A stretch of 64,000 nt of DNA, from positions 10,488,131 to 10,552,130 of the forward strand of contig OZ059894.1 of NCBI GenBank assembly GCA_964057225.1. The letters are read 5' to 3'. Position 1 is the stretch's first letter, and every line of letters begins with the position of its first letter. Positions 63,312-64,000 of the stretch are shown in pieces. The notes under the pieces were generated by a model, which saw only the letters and a program-made list of their open reading frames with translations, made no database searches and was not told the DNA's origin. This stretch comes from Auanema rhodensis (Eukaryota > Nematoda > Chromadorea > Rhabditida > Rhabditidae). Position numbers and translations under genes: made by a program.

Positions 63312-64000
63312 GGGAGCATTGCTGGCGGTCTGAGTTTTGGACGACCGGAGAAAAATAATATAATAATCCGATCTTTTGAGTCTGTAACTATCATATCTTC
63401 AATATGAAGAAACATGCATATGTTTAAATATATATGATGAGTTCAAAGAAAATAAGCGAAACCATGAGGAAACAAAAAAAGTTAAAATAAGGGAACAACC
63501 ATTCTATGAAGCACTCGACGTTAGTGACGTGAGCATTAGTCTGAATATTGCTAAGATATTAGGGCATGTGCATCCATATGAATATATTTAAATGTATTAA
63601 AGAACGACATAGCTCATATAATTATGATTAAAAAAAGAAAAAAATAGAATTAATGAATCAAGTTTACATGAAATATCACGAAGCGCTTTGTTTTTGAAAC
63701 GTGAATGGGTCATTCCAAAACCTATTTCCAGCGTTATTGGTATGGGGATTCTTGAGCCACCATGCTCATTTCCGTTCACGTAATTAGAAAGCTAGTCTGA
63801 CCTTTTTAGAAAGAAGAAAGACAAGTTACTTAGAAACGTTAACTATACTACAAACTAGAAGTGTTGAAGTTATACTTTCAGAAAATGTAGGTACAATAAA
63901 TTAATGTTTCAAAAAATGAAAGACAAATATGGGAAAAAGCAAGTAGATCAAGGCATATCAATCATAAAATGTAGATATGGTACTCTTCTTTGAATTAATT
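63312..64000. other. Upstream region of the Ly6-like gene
   Basis: No convincing gene up to the window end. A 60-codon minus frame at 63597-63779 has no signal or splice support. Confidence 0.35.

Overview
The window comes from a nematode nuclear genome. Introns are mostly 40-60 bp with gtaag/gtatg donors and T-rich ...ttcag/tttag acceptors. The DNA is AT-rich, genes are dense on both strands, and several starts sit just behind an unpaired 'ttcag|..ATG', as at SL trans-splice sites. The gene families are typical of Chromadorea: cuticle collagen, a beta-like soluble guanylate cyclase, cathepsin D/pepsin-like asp genes, an F-box gene and a lipl-type lipase. I cannot name the genus.

Layout. 1-8 kb: IST1 (-), an unrecognised phosphosite-rich protein (+), an F-box gene with a frame problem (+), and a secreted acid lipase (-). 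9.4-16.8 kb: a small DM-domain (Dsx/mab-3) gene, then two tandem aspartic proteases with matching exon structure. Between the proteases lies a near-perfect 1,282-bp direct copy of the 3' exons of the DM gene. 18-19 kb: a 79-aa single-pass membrane protein split by a 0.9-kb intron. 19.9-32.3 kb: drap-1 (NC2-alpha), DNA polymerase delta catalytic subunit, an EDEM2-like mannosidase with an unexplained C-terminal tail, and mitochondrial aspartyl-tRNA synthetase. These four lie head-to-tail at 230-340 bp spacing and look like an operon. 32.3-36.2 kb: gene-poor. 36.2-41.1 kb: a type II membrane gamma-glutamyltransferase, followed by tRNA-Pro(AGG). 41.9-46.5 kb: an H-NOX soluble guanylate cyclase. 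47.0-48.3 kb: a cuticle collagen with a furin site. 48.8-59.1 kb: nphp-4 (nephrocystin-4) on the minus strand. Its introns hold two oppositely oriented protein genes (a Tyr/Arg-rich protein and a Cys/Gly-rich secreted preproprotein), a tRNA-Asn(GTT) and a defective mariner element. 59.6-63.3 kb: an unrecognised Lys/Ser-rich protein (-), splicing factor isy-1 (+) and a small Ly6-like, probably GPI-anchored protein (-).

Models were made by reading splice sites and reading frame by eye. For the DM gene, both asp genes, the 79-aa protein, the collagen, the Tyr-rich gene, the Cys-rich gene and the Ly6-like gene I checked every junction for phase, and the exon sums close on a stop codon. Long genes (POLD1, EDEM2, DARS2, GGT, gcy, nphp-4, lipase) are given as spans with motif support. 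No database search was run.
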